Assembly: GCA_012841865.1 (NCBI GenBank)
Contig: DUTX01000144.1
Coordinates: 1-47,868, forward strand
Direction of reading: 5' to 3'
From: Acholeplasmataceae bacterium
GTDB taxonomy: Bacteria > Bacillota_I > Bacilli_A > ML615J-28 > CAG-698
DNA: 47,868 nt
A program made the translations under genes and the position numbers. Positions 1 to 7,520 of the stretch are shown here, piece by piece. Within the stretch, counting starts at the first letter, position 1. Each line of letters begins with the position of its first letter. The notes beneath the pieces were generated by a model. It had not been told where the DNA came from and searched no databases. It saw only the letters and a program-made list of their open reading frames with translations.

Positions 1-309
1 AATGTATTTTTTGACGGAGGTGTTGTTAATAATTTTCCAATTACGCTTTTTGCGAATGATGAAATTCCGACTTTAGGCTTTCGTTTAAGTAAAAGTCCTC
101 TGAAAACAAATAAATTATTTTTGAAATTCAAGAAAAAAGCTTTTAAACAAGATTGTGAATATAATTTTGAAAAATATAATATTATTGCTATCGATACATT
201 CGGAATTAAAGCGACAGAATTCGAAAAAGGACTTGAAAAAAGACTTGATCTTTATATTTCCGGGTACAATTCCATTAGGCAATATTTCTATAACAATTTT
301 AAATGTTAG
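1..309 (+). CDS. Patatin-like phospholipase, C-terminal fragment
   Basis: Only the last 102 codons are in the window; the frame is open from base 1. The fragment begins with a DGG-V-V-N-N-F-P-I stretch, the form taken by the block around the catalytic Asp (D-G-G/A) in bacterial patatin-like serine acyl hydrolases. It continues with a hydrophobic IIAIDTFGIKATEF segment, as often seen near the C-terminus of that family. The catalytic Ser (G-x-S-x-G) would lie upstream of the window. It probably hydrolyses acyl esters of membrane lipids, but the substrate cannot be told. The assignment rests on one motif and its spacing, so it is likely rather than certain. Confidence 0.65.
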   Translation, partial: NVFFDGGVVNNFPITLFANDEIPTLGFRLSKSPLKTNKLFLKFKKKAFKQDCEYNFEKYNIIAIDTFGIKATEFEKGLEKRLDLYISGYNSIRQYFYNNFKC

Positions 310-324
310 TTGAAGAAATAAAAC

Positions 325-353
325 TTGAAGAAAGAAAGATAGTATGGTAGAAT
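325..353 (+). promoter_or_regulatory. Vegetative promoter of the P-type ATPase gene
   Basis: TTGAAG (325-330), a 17-nt spacer and TAGAAT (348-353) preceded by TGG, an extended -10. It lies just after the phospholipase stop codon and about 45 nt before the ATPase start. Confidence 0.65.
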
Positions 354-397
354 AATCATATATAATCACAGGAAATGTGGTGAGATCGGTGAAAAAT

Positions 398-3300
398 ATG
401 AACAAGGAAGAGAAATTAAAAATAGCTGAAATGAAAAACAATCAAGACACAACATCTGAAAACATAGAAAAAAAACAAATTATGTCTAAGAAAAGAAGTT
501 CCAAAAAGATGAATACGAAGGATATTTTGGAAGCTTTACAGAAGAAAAAAGTTGTAAATCTTGTAGAAGAAGATGAGGAAATGGAAGAAGAAATCATCGA
601 AGAAGAAACAAAGAAAAAGGGAAAAGAAGAAAACACCTATCCGCGTTTTTATGACACCGATGTTTTGATCGGTTTAACTTCAGAAATTGTTGAACAGCGG
701 AAAGCCGATAATTTAGTAAATGTTGTTGGTGATGAAAAAGGGAAAACGGTTATGGGAATTATTTTTTCCAATTTCTTCACCTTTTTCAACATATTATATT
801 TTGTTATTACCATTCTTTTTATTCTTTTGAAAAGCTTTGAAAACCTCATGTTTTTAATAACAATTATTCCGAATCTAATTATCGGTATTATTCAAGAAAT
901 TAAAGCGAAGAAAACAATGGAGAAGCTTTCTTTAATGACTTCGCCTACGACAACAGTAATCAGAGACGGAGAAAAACTTGAGATACCTGTTTCTGAAGTT
1001 GTTCTTGATGACATTATTTTCTTTACGTCTGGGAAGCAAATCTGTGCTGACAGTGTTGTTGTAGAAGGGTTTATTGAAGTTAACGAAGCTCTTTTAACGG
1101 GAGAAGCTGATGCAATTTTAAAAAACCCGGGCGACTTGCTTTTATCCGGAAGTTTTGTTGTTTCCGGAATGGCCGTTGCCAGAGTTGATAAAGTCGGAAA
1201 AGATAATTATATTGAAAAACTTTCCAAGGACGCAAAAATGTACCAAAAACCGAAGTCAGAAATTTTGCGTTCATTAAACGGAATTATTAAATTTGTTTCT
1301 TTAATCATTATTCCGCTTGCGGTATTGACTTATATCACTTCTTCCAACAATGCAGTTAAAGACTATTTTGGAATTTTGAATAAACAAGGGATTATCAAGG
1401 CCGCAAGCACAATGCTTGCAATGATCCCAGCGGGTCTGTTTTTACTTACAACTATGGCCCTTGCTGTTAGTGTCATCCGTCTTGCTCGCAGCAAAACTCT
1501 TGTTCAAGAACTTTATTGTATCGAAATGTTAGCCCGGGTAAATGTCCTATGTTTAGATAAGACCGGAACAATAACCGACGGCACGATGCGGGTTACAGAT
1601 TGTATTGAAATCAGGAATCCTACCGATTATACAATTCGAGAAATTGTCGGTTCAATGATGCAAGCTTTTGATGATGCCAACCCGACTGCCGAAGCTTTGA
1701 TTAATTATTTTGATAAGAACACTGTTTTAACGGCAACAGAGAAGATTCCTTTTTCCTCAAAAAGAAAATTCAGCGCCGTAACCTTTGGAGATGTCGGCAC
1801 TTTTGTTTTAGGCGCACCGGAATTCGTTTTAACTTCCGGTTATGATCGTGTATCCGCAAAAGTAGACCGTTATGCTGCTCAAGGAAGCCGGGTTTTAGTT
1901 CTTGGCCAAACCAAGAGCAAAATTAAACCTGACGAAGCTCCTAAAGCAGTTACGCCGATTTGTTTAATCATTATTCAAGATCATATCCGTGAAGATGCAA
2001 TTGAAACCATTGATTACTTCAAACAAAACGGTGTTGATATTAAAGTTATATCCGGAGATAATCCTGTCACGGTTTCAGAGATTGCTCAAAGAGCAGGAAT
2101 CGAAGGTGCGGAAAGATATATCAGTTTGGCGGGCTTAACCGATGATGAGGTTCGCGATTCTGTCTTTGAATACAATGTATTCGGACGTGTCTCTCCCGAT
2201 CAAAAAAGAATACTTGTTAAGGCTTTGAAAGAACATAAGAAGACAGTTGCGATGACTGGAGACGGAGTAAATGATATTCTTGCTTTAAAAGAGGCAGACT
2301 GCAGTATCGCCATGGCTTCCGGAAGCGAAGCAGCGCGTTATGTATCGCATCTGGTCTTAATGGATTCGAATTTTTCTTCAATGCCGAAAGTAGTCCAGGA
2401 AGGCAGACGCGTCATCAATAATATCCAAAAAACATCGACGCTCTATCTGGTCAAGACTTTTTTCTCAATAATTTTAACGATTATGTACATCATCCTGGGA
2501 ATGCAAGAAGGTCCAATCAGAATGTCCTATCCTTTCAGTGCCAAGAATCTTTATTTAATCGAATGGTTTGCAATCGGCATTCCTTCCTTCTTCTTGGCTC
2601 TTCAACCCAACAGAGCGATTGTACAAGGGAAATTTTTACCGAATGTAATAAAATCCGTTGTTCCTGGAGCTTTAACGGTTGTACTATTACATTTATTATT
2701 GAACTTTATCAGAATTATGCCTGGCTTTGAAAATCTTCATGCCAATGATGCCGTCTTTACAACCATTCTAACAATTGTTACTACGGCAGTTATGATATTG
2801 GTTCTTTACCAATCCTCACAGCCGTTTAATTGGCTCCGAAAATCTATTTTTGGTTTGATGATTATATTCTCTGTTCTAGTCGGAACAAACACCGTTCCGA
2901 TTACAAATATGGAATTATCCTTCCGGCATGGAATTGAAGATTATGATTATATTTTGGTTGTTGATGAAGACAAAGAATGGGCTTTAAACGGTATTAATAC
3001 GAATATTGATGCAGTTAAACGTCCGAACATCATAAACGCAGAAGATAGATATGTTGCTCCGGTAATAACCTATAATGAGAAAAAAATCTGGTGTTTGGAC
3101 GGAATCGCAACAGATATCTCCGTTTACCAAGGTGAATTCTTTGAACTAAGAGTTGTTGACGGTTATTGGTCGCTAAATGGTAGACAAACTAAGGCCAAAG
3201 CCTATCAGCAACCGCGAATCGAGTATCAAGCCCCGGATGAATATAAGCGACCTGCCCTTACAATCTACAAAGGTGTTTGGCGTTTAGACGGTATTTCGAC

Positions 3301-3805
3301 CGGAATTGCAGCCAGCGGTTTTGAGAATGAACTTATTTTAAATATCAACAATGGTTATTGGTATATTAATGGTAAAGATACCAATATTAAAGCAAGAGAG
3401 AAAATCAGTGATGAAGAATATGCTATTCCGGTAGTTTCAATTGTTTCTGTCGAGGGAAATCGCGTTTATGCCTTGGATGATGTCGCCACCGATATTTCTG
3501 CCGACTTAGACGGTACAGTTCATTTGGAAATAAGCGAAAACGGCTTTTGGTTGCTTAACGGTTACGAAACCGAAATTAAAGCTGAGAAGAACGGTGAAAA
3601 AATCATTAATGACGGTTACTTGCTTCCTATTGTTGATATTGACGGTTCTGGCTACTTTACAATTAACAATATCCGGACCAATATCAAAGCAGAGAACAAT
3701 TTAATGATTACCGAAATCTTGATTACTTTCCTTCTTGTACAATTAATTCTTCCGCTGATGTATTTGATTTCGCGGATTATGAAAAGACTAAGACTGATAA
3801 GTTGA
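398..3805 (+). CDS. P-type cation-transporting ATPase with extracellular repeat domain
   Basis: A full P-type ATPase of the CtpE-like HAD-IC group. TGEA is at about residue 234, the phosphorylated Asp is in DKTGT (about 387), followed by a KR nucleotide-binding segment and GDGVND (about 621). The M4 motif reads MIPAGL. About 80 N-terminal residues are cytoplasmic and rich in Lys and Glu. Six helices (M5-M10) follow the catalytic domains. Between M9 and M10, on the outer face by helix count, are about 245 extra residues (854-1099) holding eight W-x-L-N-G-x-x-T-x-I-x-A repeats. CtpE itself has been linked to calcium; the ion here is unknown. Start: ATG 398 follows GGTGA; GTG 377 or 380 are alternatives with AGGA upstream. 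The gene is monocistronic, with its own promoter and terminator. Confidence 0.9.
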   Translation: MNKEEKLKIAEMKNNQDTTSENIEKKQIMSKKRSSKKMNTKDILEALQKKKVVNLVEEDEEMEEEIIEEETKKKGKEENTYPRFYDTDVLIGLTSEIVEQRKADNLVNVVGDEKGKTVMGIIFSNFFTFFNILYFVITILFILLKSFENLMFLITIIPNLIIGIIQEIKAKKTMEKLSLMTSPTTTVIRDGEKLEIPVSEVVLDDIIFFTSGKQICADSVVVEGFIEVNEALLTGEADAILKNPGDLLLSGSFVVSGMAVARVDKVGKDNYIEKLSKDAKMYQKPKSEILRSLNGIIKFVSLIIIPLAVLTYITSSNNAVKDYFGILNKQGIIKAASTMLAMIPAGLFLLTTMALAVSVIRLARSKTLVQELYCIEMLARVNVLCLDKTGTITDGTMRVTDCIEIRNPTDYTIREIVGSMMQAFDDANPTAEALINYFDKNTVLTATEKIPFSSKRKFSAVTFGDVGTFVLGAPEFVLTSGYDRVSAKVDRYAAQGSRVLVLGQTKSKIKPDEAPKAVTPICLIIIQDHIREDAIETIDYFKQNGVDIKVISGDNPVTVSEIAQRAGIEGAERYISLAGLTDDEVRDSVFEYNVFGRVSPDQKRILVKALKEHKKTVAMTGDGVNDILALKEADCSIAMASGSEAARYVSHLVLMDSNFSSMPKVVQEGRRVINNIQKTSTLYLVKTFFSIILTIMYIILGMQEGPIRMSYPFSAKNLYLIEWFAIGIPSFFLALQPNRAIVQGKFLPNVIKSVVPGALTVVLLHLLLNFIRIMPGFENLHANDAVFTTILTIVTTAVMILVLYQSSQPFNWLRKSIFGLMIIFSVLVGTNTVPITNMELSFRHGIEDYDYILVVDEDKEWALNGINTNIDAVKRPNIINAEDRYVAPVITYNEKKIWCLDGIATDISVYQGEFFELRVVDGYWSLNGRQTKAKAYQQPRIEYQAPDEYKRPALTIYKGVWRLDGISTGIAASGFENELILNINNGYWYINGKDTNIKAREKISDEEYAIPVVSIVSVEGNRVYALDDVATDISADLDGTVHLEISENGFWLLNGYETEIKAEKNGEKIINDGYLLPIVDIDGSGYFTINNIRTNIKAENNLMITEILITFLLVQLILPLMYLISRIMKRLRLIS
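2957..3694 (+). repeat. Eight-copy protein repeat encoded in the ATPase C-terminus
   Basis: Eight degenerate units of about 22-38 residues share the core aromatic-x-L/I-N/D-G/N-x-x-T-x-I-x-A. Examples are WALNGINTNIDA, WSLNGRQTKAKA, WRLDGISTGIAA, WYINGKDTNIKA and WLLNGYETEIKA. They alternate in type: copies 3, 5 and 7 begin with G-Y/F-W, and most even copies follow a Pro and a short beta-like stretch. This suggests four two-unit modules of about 60 residues. The core recalls the W-(I/V)-G-x-T-D-T-G repeats in surface proteins of gut bacteria, but the match is from memory. Confidence 0.8.
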
Positions 3806-3809
3806 TATA

Positions 3810-3832
3810 AGACCTGCTAATGCGGGTCTTTT
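3810..3832 (+). terminator. Terminator after the ATPase gene
   Basis: Eight-base-pair stem AGACCTGC/GCGGGTCT (one G-U pair) with a TAAT loop, followed by a short T run. Confidence 0.7.
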
Positions 3833-3853
3833 GAAAATAATGAAGAATTTTTG

Positions 3854-3882
3854 TTTACTTTTTAACGAAAATAATGTATAAT
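3854..3882 (+). promoter_or_regulatory. Promoter of the rpsF-ssb-rpsR operon
   Basis: TTTACT (3854-3859), a 17-nt spacer and a perfect TATAAT (3877-3882), about 67 nt before the rpsF start. Confidence 0.75.
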
Positions 3883-3890
3883 ATACAAAG

Positions 3891-3942
3891 TGAGAAAATA
3901 ACTCATCCTTGCTTCGCAAGAAGCCAATAGACCATAAGGAGG
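3891..3942 (+). promoter_or_regulatory. rpsF leader with possible S6:S18 autoregulatory structure
   Basis: The leader can form TGAG/CTCA (3891-3905) and CTTGC-TTC-GCAAG (3908-3920) hairpins. An alternative pairing of CCTT (3907-3910) with AAGG (3936-3939) would close a larger structure over part of the ribosome binding site. Many bacteria carry an S6:S18-binding leader here. I cannot match this sequence to that consensus by eye, so the role is inferred from position. Confidence 0.3.
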
Positions 3943-3948
3943 TGCAAC

Positions 3949-4230
3949 ATGACAAAATACACAGCTATGTTTATTATCCGCCCAACCTTAGCCGAGGAAG
4001 GCTTTAAGGAGATTATTGCTGATATTTTCAAAATCTTTACAGATCATGAAAGCAATGTTTTGGAAGTAAAAGAATGGGGTATGAAGGATTTGGCATACGA
4101 AATCGAAGATTTCAAAAAAGGCTATTATGTGCTTTTAAAAGTTGAAGCCAATTCCGAAGCAGTAGCGGAATATAACCGTGTATGTAATATCAGTGAAGAT
4201 ATTATTAGATATATTATAGTGAAAGATTGA
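3949..4230 (+). CDS. rpsF: 30S ribosomal protein S6
   Basis: 93 residues, the usual length for S6. It starts TKYTAMFIIRPTL and carries the family's MKDLAYEIEDFKKGYYVLLKV core. S6 binds S18 on the platform of the small subunit, and the gene order rpsF-ssb-rpsR is the standard bacterial one. The start at 3949 follows a near-perfect AAGGAGGTG site. Its stop lies 8 nt before the ssb start. Confidence 0.97.
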   Translation: MTKYTAMFIIRPTLAEEGFKEIIADIFKIFTDHESNVLEVKEWGMKDLAYEIEDFKKGYYVLLKVEANSEAVAEYNRVCNISEDIIRYIIVKD

Positions 4231-4238
4231 GAGAAAGT

Positions 4239-4700
4239 ATGAATAGAGTAATTTTAGTGGGCCGTCTTACAAAAGACCCCGAACTTAGACATACTAATAA
4301 TGACATTCCCGTCGCTCAATTTACCGTCGCAGTAAACAGACCTTATCAAGGCAGGTCCGGAGAAAGACAAGCCGATTTCATTAACTGTGTCGCTTGGCGA
4401 AATCAGGCCGAAAATTTAGCGCGGTATATGCGGAAAGGAAGTTTAATTGGGGTGGAAGGATCAATCCAAAGCAGAAGTTATGATGACGCAAATGGCATGC
4501 GGCGTTACGTTACCGAGGTTGTTTGTGACAGCATCCACTTCCTAGAACCCAAATCCGCAAGACAGGATTACAATACTTATCCTGACTTCAATCAATATGA
4601 TGCTCCTTCCTATAATCAAAAACCCCAAGAAGAACACAAAGATCCGTTTGAGAACATTAGTACACAATTTGATGTTTCAAACGATGATTTACCATTTTAA
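4239..4700 (+). CDS. ssb: Single-stranded DNA-binding protein
   Basis: 153 residues. The N-terminal OB fold begins [17 protein letters not shown] and contains [29 protein letters not shown] flexible Gln/Asn/Pro-rich linker leads to the acidic tip DVSNDDLPF, the conserved tail that recruits replication and repair partners. ATG 4239 matches the family start; an upstream in-frame TTG at 4227 overlaps the rpsF stop and would add four residues. The ribosome binding site is a weak GAGAAAG, so translation may be coupled to rpsF. Confidence 0.96.
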   Translation: MNRVILVGRLTKDPELRHTNNDIPVAQFTVAVNRPYQGRSGERQADFINCVAWRNQAENLARYMRKGSLIGVEGSIQSRSYDDANGMRRYVTEVVCDSIHFLEPKSARQDYNTYPDFNQYDAPSYNQKPQEEHKDPFENISTQFDVSNDDLPF

Positions 4701-4714
4701 AAGGAGGAATAATA

Positions 4715-4939
4715 ATGGCAGGTTATCGAGGCCGAAGAAAAAAGAGCTGCTATTTTACCGATAATAAGATTAAAAAAATCGATTGGACCGATTATGAACT
4801 TTTGAGAAGATTTGTTTCCGACCGGGGGAAAATCCTTCCGCGTCGTGTTACCGGTACCAAAGCGATTTACCAAAGAGAACTTGCGGTTGCGATTAAACGC
4901 GCTCGGCATATGGCTTTATTACCGTTTGTAAAAGAATAG
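4715..4939 (+). CDS. rpsR: 30S ribosomal protein S18
   Basis: 74 residues with the S18 signature: basic N-terminus, [36 protein letters not shown] and the C-terminal [20 protein letters not shown]18 pairs with S6 in the small subunit. AAGGAGG stands 7 nt before the ATG. It is the last gene of the rpsF operon and is followed by a strong terminator. Confidence 0.97.
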   Translation: MAGYRGRRKKSCYFTDNKIKKIDWTDYELLRRFVSDRGKILPRRVTGTKAIYQRELAVAIKRARHMALLPFVKE

Positions 4940-4947
4940 CAAAAGAT

Positions 4948-4972
4948 AACCATAGGAAACTATGGTTTTTTT
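4948..4972 (+). terminator. Terminator of the rpsF-ssb-rpsR operon
   Basis: Perfect stem AACCATAG/CTATGGTT with a GAAA tetraloop, followed by a T run. Confidence 0.9.
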
Positions 4973-5056
4973 ATCGTTTAAATACTTTAAAATGATAATT
5001 TATTTAAAACTTGTCAAATGAGCGGTATTAATAATATTTTAAATGTCAGTTTAGTG

Positions 5057-5065
5057 TGGTATAAT
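5057..5065 (+). promoter_or_regulatory. Extended -10 promoter of the gdpP/rplI-dnaB operon
   Basis: TGG followed by TATAAT (5060-5065), with no good -35 at 17 nt. It lies 22 nt before the gdpP start. Confidence 0.55.
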
Positions 5066-5087
5066 AAGAAATGCAAAGGTGAAAATT

Positions 5088-7520
5088 ATGAAAAACAAGT
5101 TCACATTTCAACATTTTATCATTATTTTAGCTTTTATCTCCTGTTTTTTTGGAGTCTATTCTTTTCTTAATGCCAAAATGCCAGATTTAATTAGATATAT
5201 CGCTATTGCGATATTTTCAATCTGCGTCACCTATTTGTATATGATAAAAATCGGCAATCACAATCAAAAAAGGCTGGAGTGGCTTGAAGGACGGCTTAAA
5301 CTATGGAATTCAATTTCTTACCGGGTAAAAAAAGCCGGCGAGACCTCCTTCACAAAGCTTCCAATTGGCATCATTGTTTATAATGAAAACCATATTATCG
5401 AATGGGCAAATAATTATGCTAAGGAAATTTTTATGAGCCCACTCATTGAAAGAAAAATTGAACTTCTGAGTTCCGATTTATATACAAAAATTAAACTACT
5501 CACTGAATTTGACACTACAATTTACGGAAGAACTTATAAATGTCAGGTTTTCCCGCAGGACAATATTATCTATTTAATTGATAAGACTGAAAGCACGGAA
5601 ATTGAAAAGAAATATCGTTCCCGAATGCTGGCTTTAGGTATTTTAAGTTTAGACAATCTTGATCAAGCTTTAAGTTCTCTTGATCCTCAGGAAAGAGCAT
5701 CGCAGATCAGTAATATTATCGGTATTCTCAGCGAATGGGCAGAAAGGAAACAAATAAACTTACGAGGTTACAGCGAAGCGCAATACCTTTTGATCATGGA
5801 CCATTCACAACTTCAAATTTTAATGAAAGACAGTTTTACCATTCTTGAAGAAGTCAAGAATTATTGTGTCAAAGAAGGTTTGAGAATTACTGCTTCAATC
5901 GGAATTGCCTGCGAAGATGTTCCTGCCGATCAGCTATTTGAACTGACAGAGCAGCAACTGGAAATGGCCGTTAACCGCGGCGGTAATCAATGTGCGGTTT
6001 CGATTGATGGCAATATTACTTACTATGGTGCGAAGACAACTTCAATCGAAACTCGTTCGCCGGTATTTGTTCGTGTAAAAGCCGAGACTTTAGCAGAAAT
6101 GATCACGAATGCTTCAAAAGTTTATATTATGTCACACAATGACATGGATTCGGATTCTTTCGGTTCCTGTCTTGCTGCCTGTAAGTTAGCGAGCGCTTTA
6201 AATAAGGAAGCAAAGATTATTTTTGATCCGGATTCGATTGACGATACAATTGCCAATATCTACAAAATAATCCAACAAGAATATGTCACAATTCTAGATT
6301 ACTTGCTTCATCCTCGTGAAGCCTTAAACAAAATTGATGATGATACCTTGTTGATTATCGTTGACACACAGTATCAACATTTATTAATAAATGAAAAAGT
6401 TTTTAAGAAAGCCAAGAAAATCGCTGTCATTGACCACCATCGTCGGAATAATGATGCGATTAAAAATTATCAATTTCTATACACTCAATCATCATCTTCT
6501 TCGACCGTAGAATTGATTGTCGAGATGTTTCAATTTTTAGACGTAGATATTGATATTACGCCGATTGAAGCCACATGGATGTTGATGGGTGTGATTGTTG
6601 ATACCAACAATTTAATGTATCGGGTTTCATATCGAACATTTAATGTCTTATCTGTACTCCAGAAATATGGTGCGGAGATGCCGAAGGTTCAAAGGTTCTT
6701 GCGAGAAAACTTTGATGAATATGTAAAACGAATGACGATTCTTAACAACCTAGAAATTATTGACAATAACTATGGCATCGCTCTTTGCAGTGATGATATC
6801 TATCCCAGGGCTTTTCTGGCAAAGATTGCTGATAATATCATTTCCGTAAACAATATTAAAGCGGCGTTTTCAATCGGGCGTATTGACGAGAACGAAATCG
6901 GCATCAGTGCCCGAAGCCTTGATGAAGTTAATGTACAAGTTTTGATGGAAGAATTTGGTGGTGGGGGGCATTTCAATAATGCTGCTGCCCAAATCAAAGA
7001 TACGACAATCGAAGATGTAAGGTTGAGTTTGATTGAAAAATTAAAGAAAATTGATGACGGGAGGATGGGAACAATGAAGATAATTCTAACGAAGGATATA
7101 AAAGGAAAAGGACAAAAGGGAGATATCATCGATATCCCGGCTGGCCACGCAAATTTTCTGTTGCGAAGCGATCAAGCGATACTCGCGACAGCGGAAAATA
7201 TTAAACAACTCGAAAACAAGAAACTGGAAGAAAAAGCTGCCGATGAGCGTTTGCGGAATGAAATGCTTGACTTAAAAGATTTTATTGAAAAGAATCCGAT
7301 TAAAATTGGCGTTCGCGTCGGCAAAGAAGGTAAACTTTTCGGTAGCGTCAGCAGTAAGCAGATTATTGAGGAATTTAAAAATGCTTACGGAATCATGCTT
7401 GATAAAAGAAAGATGTTACATGATAAAGACATCGATGCTTTAGGATCTTATGAAATACCGATTCAACTTCATAAAGATGTAACAGCACAAATCAAATTAC
7501 ATGTTGTGGAGAAGCAATGA
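5088..7520 (+). CDS. gdpP: GdpP-type c-di-AMP phosphodiesterase fused to ribosomal protein L9
   Basis: An 810-residue open frame joins two proteins that are normally separate. Residues 1-662 match GdpP (659 residues in B. subtilis): two N-terminal helices, a PAS-like region, a degenerate GGDEF domain (about 170-310), then DHH/DHHA1. Visible catalytic motifs are N-D-M-D-S-D (about 351-356), IVDTQ, the DHH at 449-451 and GGGGHFNNAA near 625. GdpP degrades cyclic di-AMP at the membrane. Residues 663-810 are a complete L9. No stop codon separates them; the junction is DGRMGT. The start at 5088 follows AAGGTG; GTG 5079 lies inside that site. The stop overlaps the dnaB start (ATGA). Confidence 0.92.
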   Translation: MKNKFTFQHFIIILAFISCFFGVYSFLNAKMPDLIRYIAIAIFSICVTYLYMIKIGNHNQKRLEWLEGRLKLWNSISYRVKKAGETSFTKLPIGIIVYNENHIIEWANNYAKEIFMSPLIERKIELLSSDLYTKIKLLTEFDTTIYGRTYKCQVFPQDNIIYLIDKTESTEIEKKYRSRMLALGILSLDNLDQALSSLDPQERASQISNIIGILSEWAERKQINLRGYSEAQYLLIMDHSQLQILMKDSFTILEEVKNYCVKEGLRITASIGIACEDVPADQLFELTEQQLEMAVNRGGNQCAVSIDGNITYYGAKTTSIETRSPVFVRVKAETLAEMITNASKVYIMSHNDMDSDSFGSCLAACKLASALNKEAKIIFDPDSIDDTIANIYKIIQQEYVTILDYLLHPREALNKIDDDTLLIIVDTQYQHLLINEKVFKKAKKIAVIDHHRRNNDAIKNYQFLYTQSSSSSTVELIVEMFQFLDVDIDITPIEATWMLMGVIVDTNNLMYRVSYRTFNVLSVLQKYGAEMPKVQRFLRENFDEYVKRMTILNNLEIIDNNYGIALCSDDIYPRAFLAKIADNIISVNNIKAAFSIGRIDENEIGISARSLDEVNVQVLMEEFGGGGHFNNAAAQIKDTTIEDVRLSLIEKLKKIDDGRMGTMKIILTKDIKGKGQKGDIIDIPAGHANFLLRSDQAILATAENIKQLENKKLEEKAADERLRNEMLDLKDFIEKNPIKIGVRVGKEGKLFGSVSSKQIIEEFKNAYGIMLDKRKMLHDKDIDALGSYEIPIQLHKDVTAQIKLHVVEKQ
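7074..7520 (+). CDS. rplI: 50S ribosomal protein L9, internal start within the gdpP fusion
   Basis: 148 residues beginning MKIILTKDIKGKGQKGDIIDIPAGHANFLL, the standard L9 N-terminal domain, and ending with the C-terminal lobe (IKLHVVE). The length equals that of free L9. The internal ATG at 7074 has a strong GGGAGG (7059-7064) nine bases upstream, inside the gdpP reading frame. L9 is needed in ribosomal amounts while GdpP is a scarce membrane enzyme, so free L9 from this internal site is likely in addition to, or instead of, the fused form. This is inferred from sequence only. Confidence 0.75.
   Translation: MKIILTKDIKGKGQKGDIIDIPAGHANFLLRSDQAILATAENIKQLENKKLEEKAADERLRNEMLDLKDFIEKNPIKIGVRVGKEGKLFGSVSSKQIIEEFKNAYGIMLDKRKMLHDKDIDALGSYEIPIQLHKDVTAQIKLHVVEKQ

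Noticed and set aside
115-441. Minus-strand open frames across the window, many of 60-120 codons
   Set aside because: They lie opposite strong plus-strand genes, have hydrophobic or low-complexity products typical of antisense reading, and lack ribosome binding sites.
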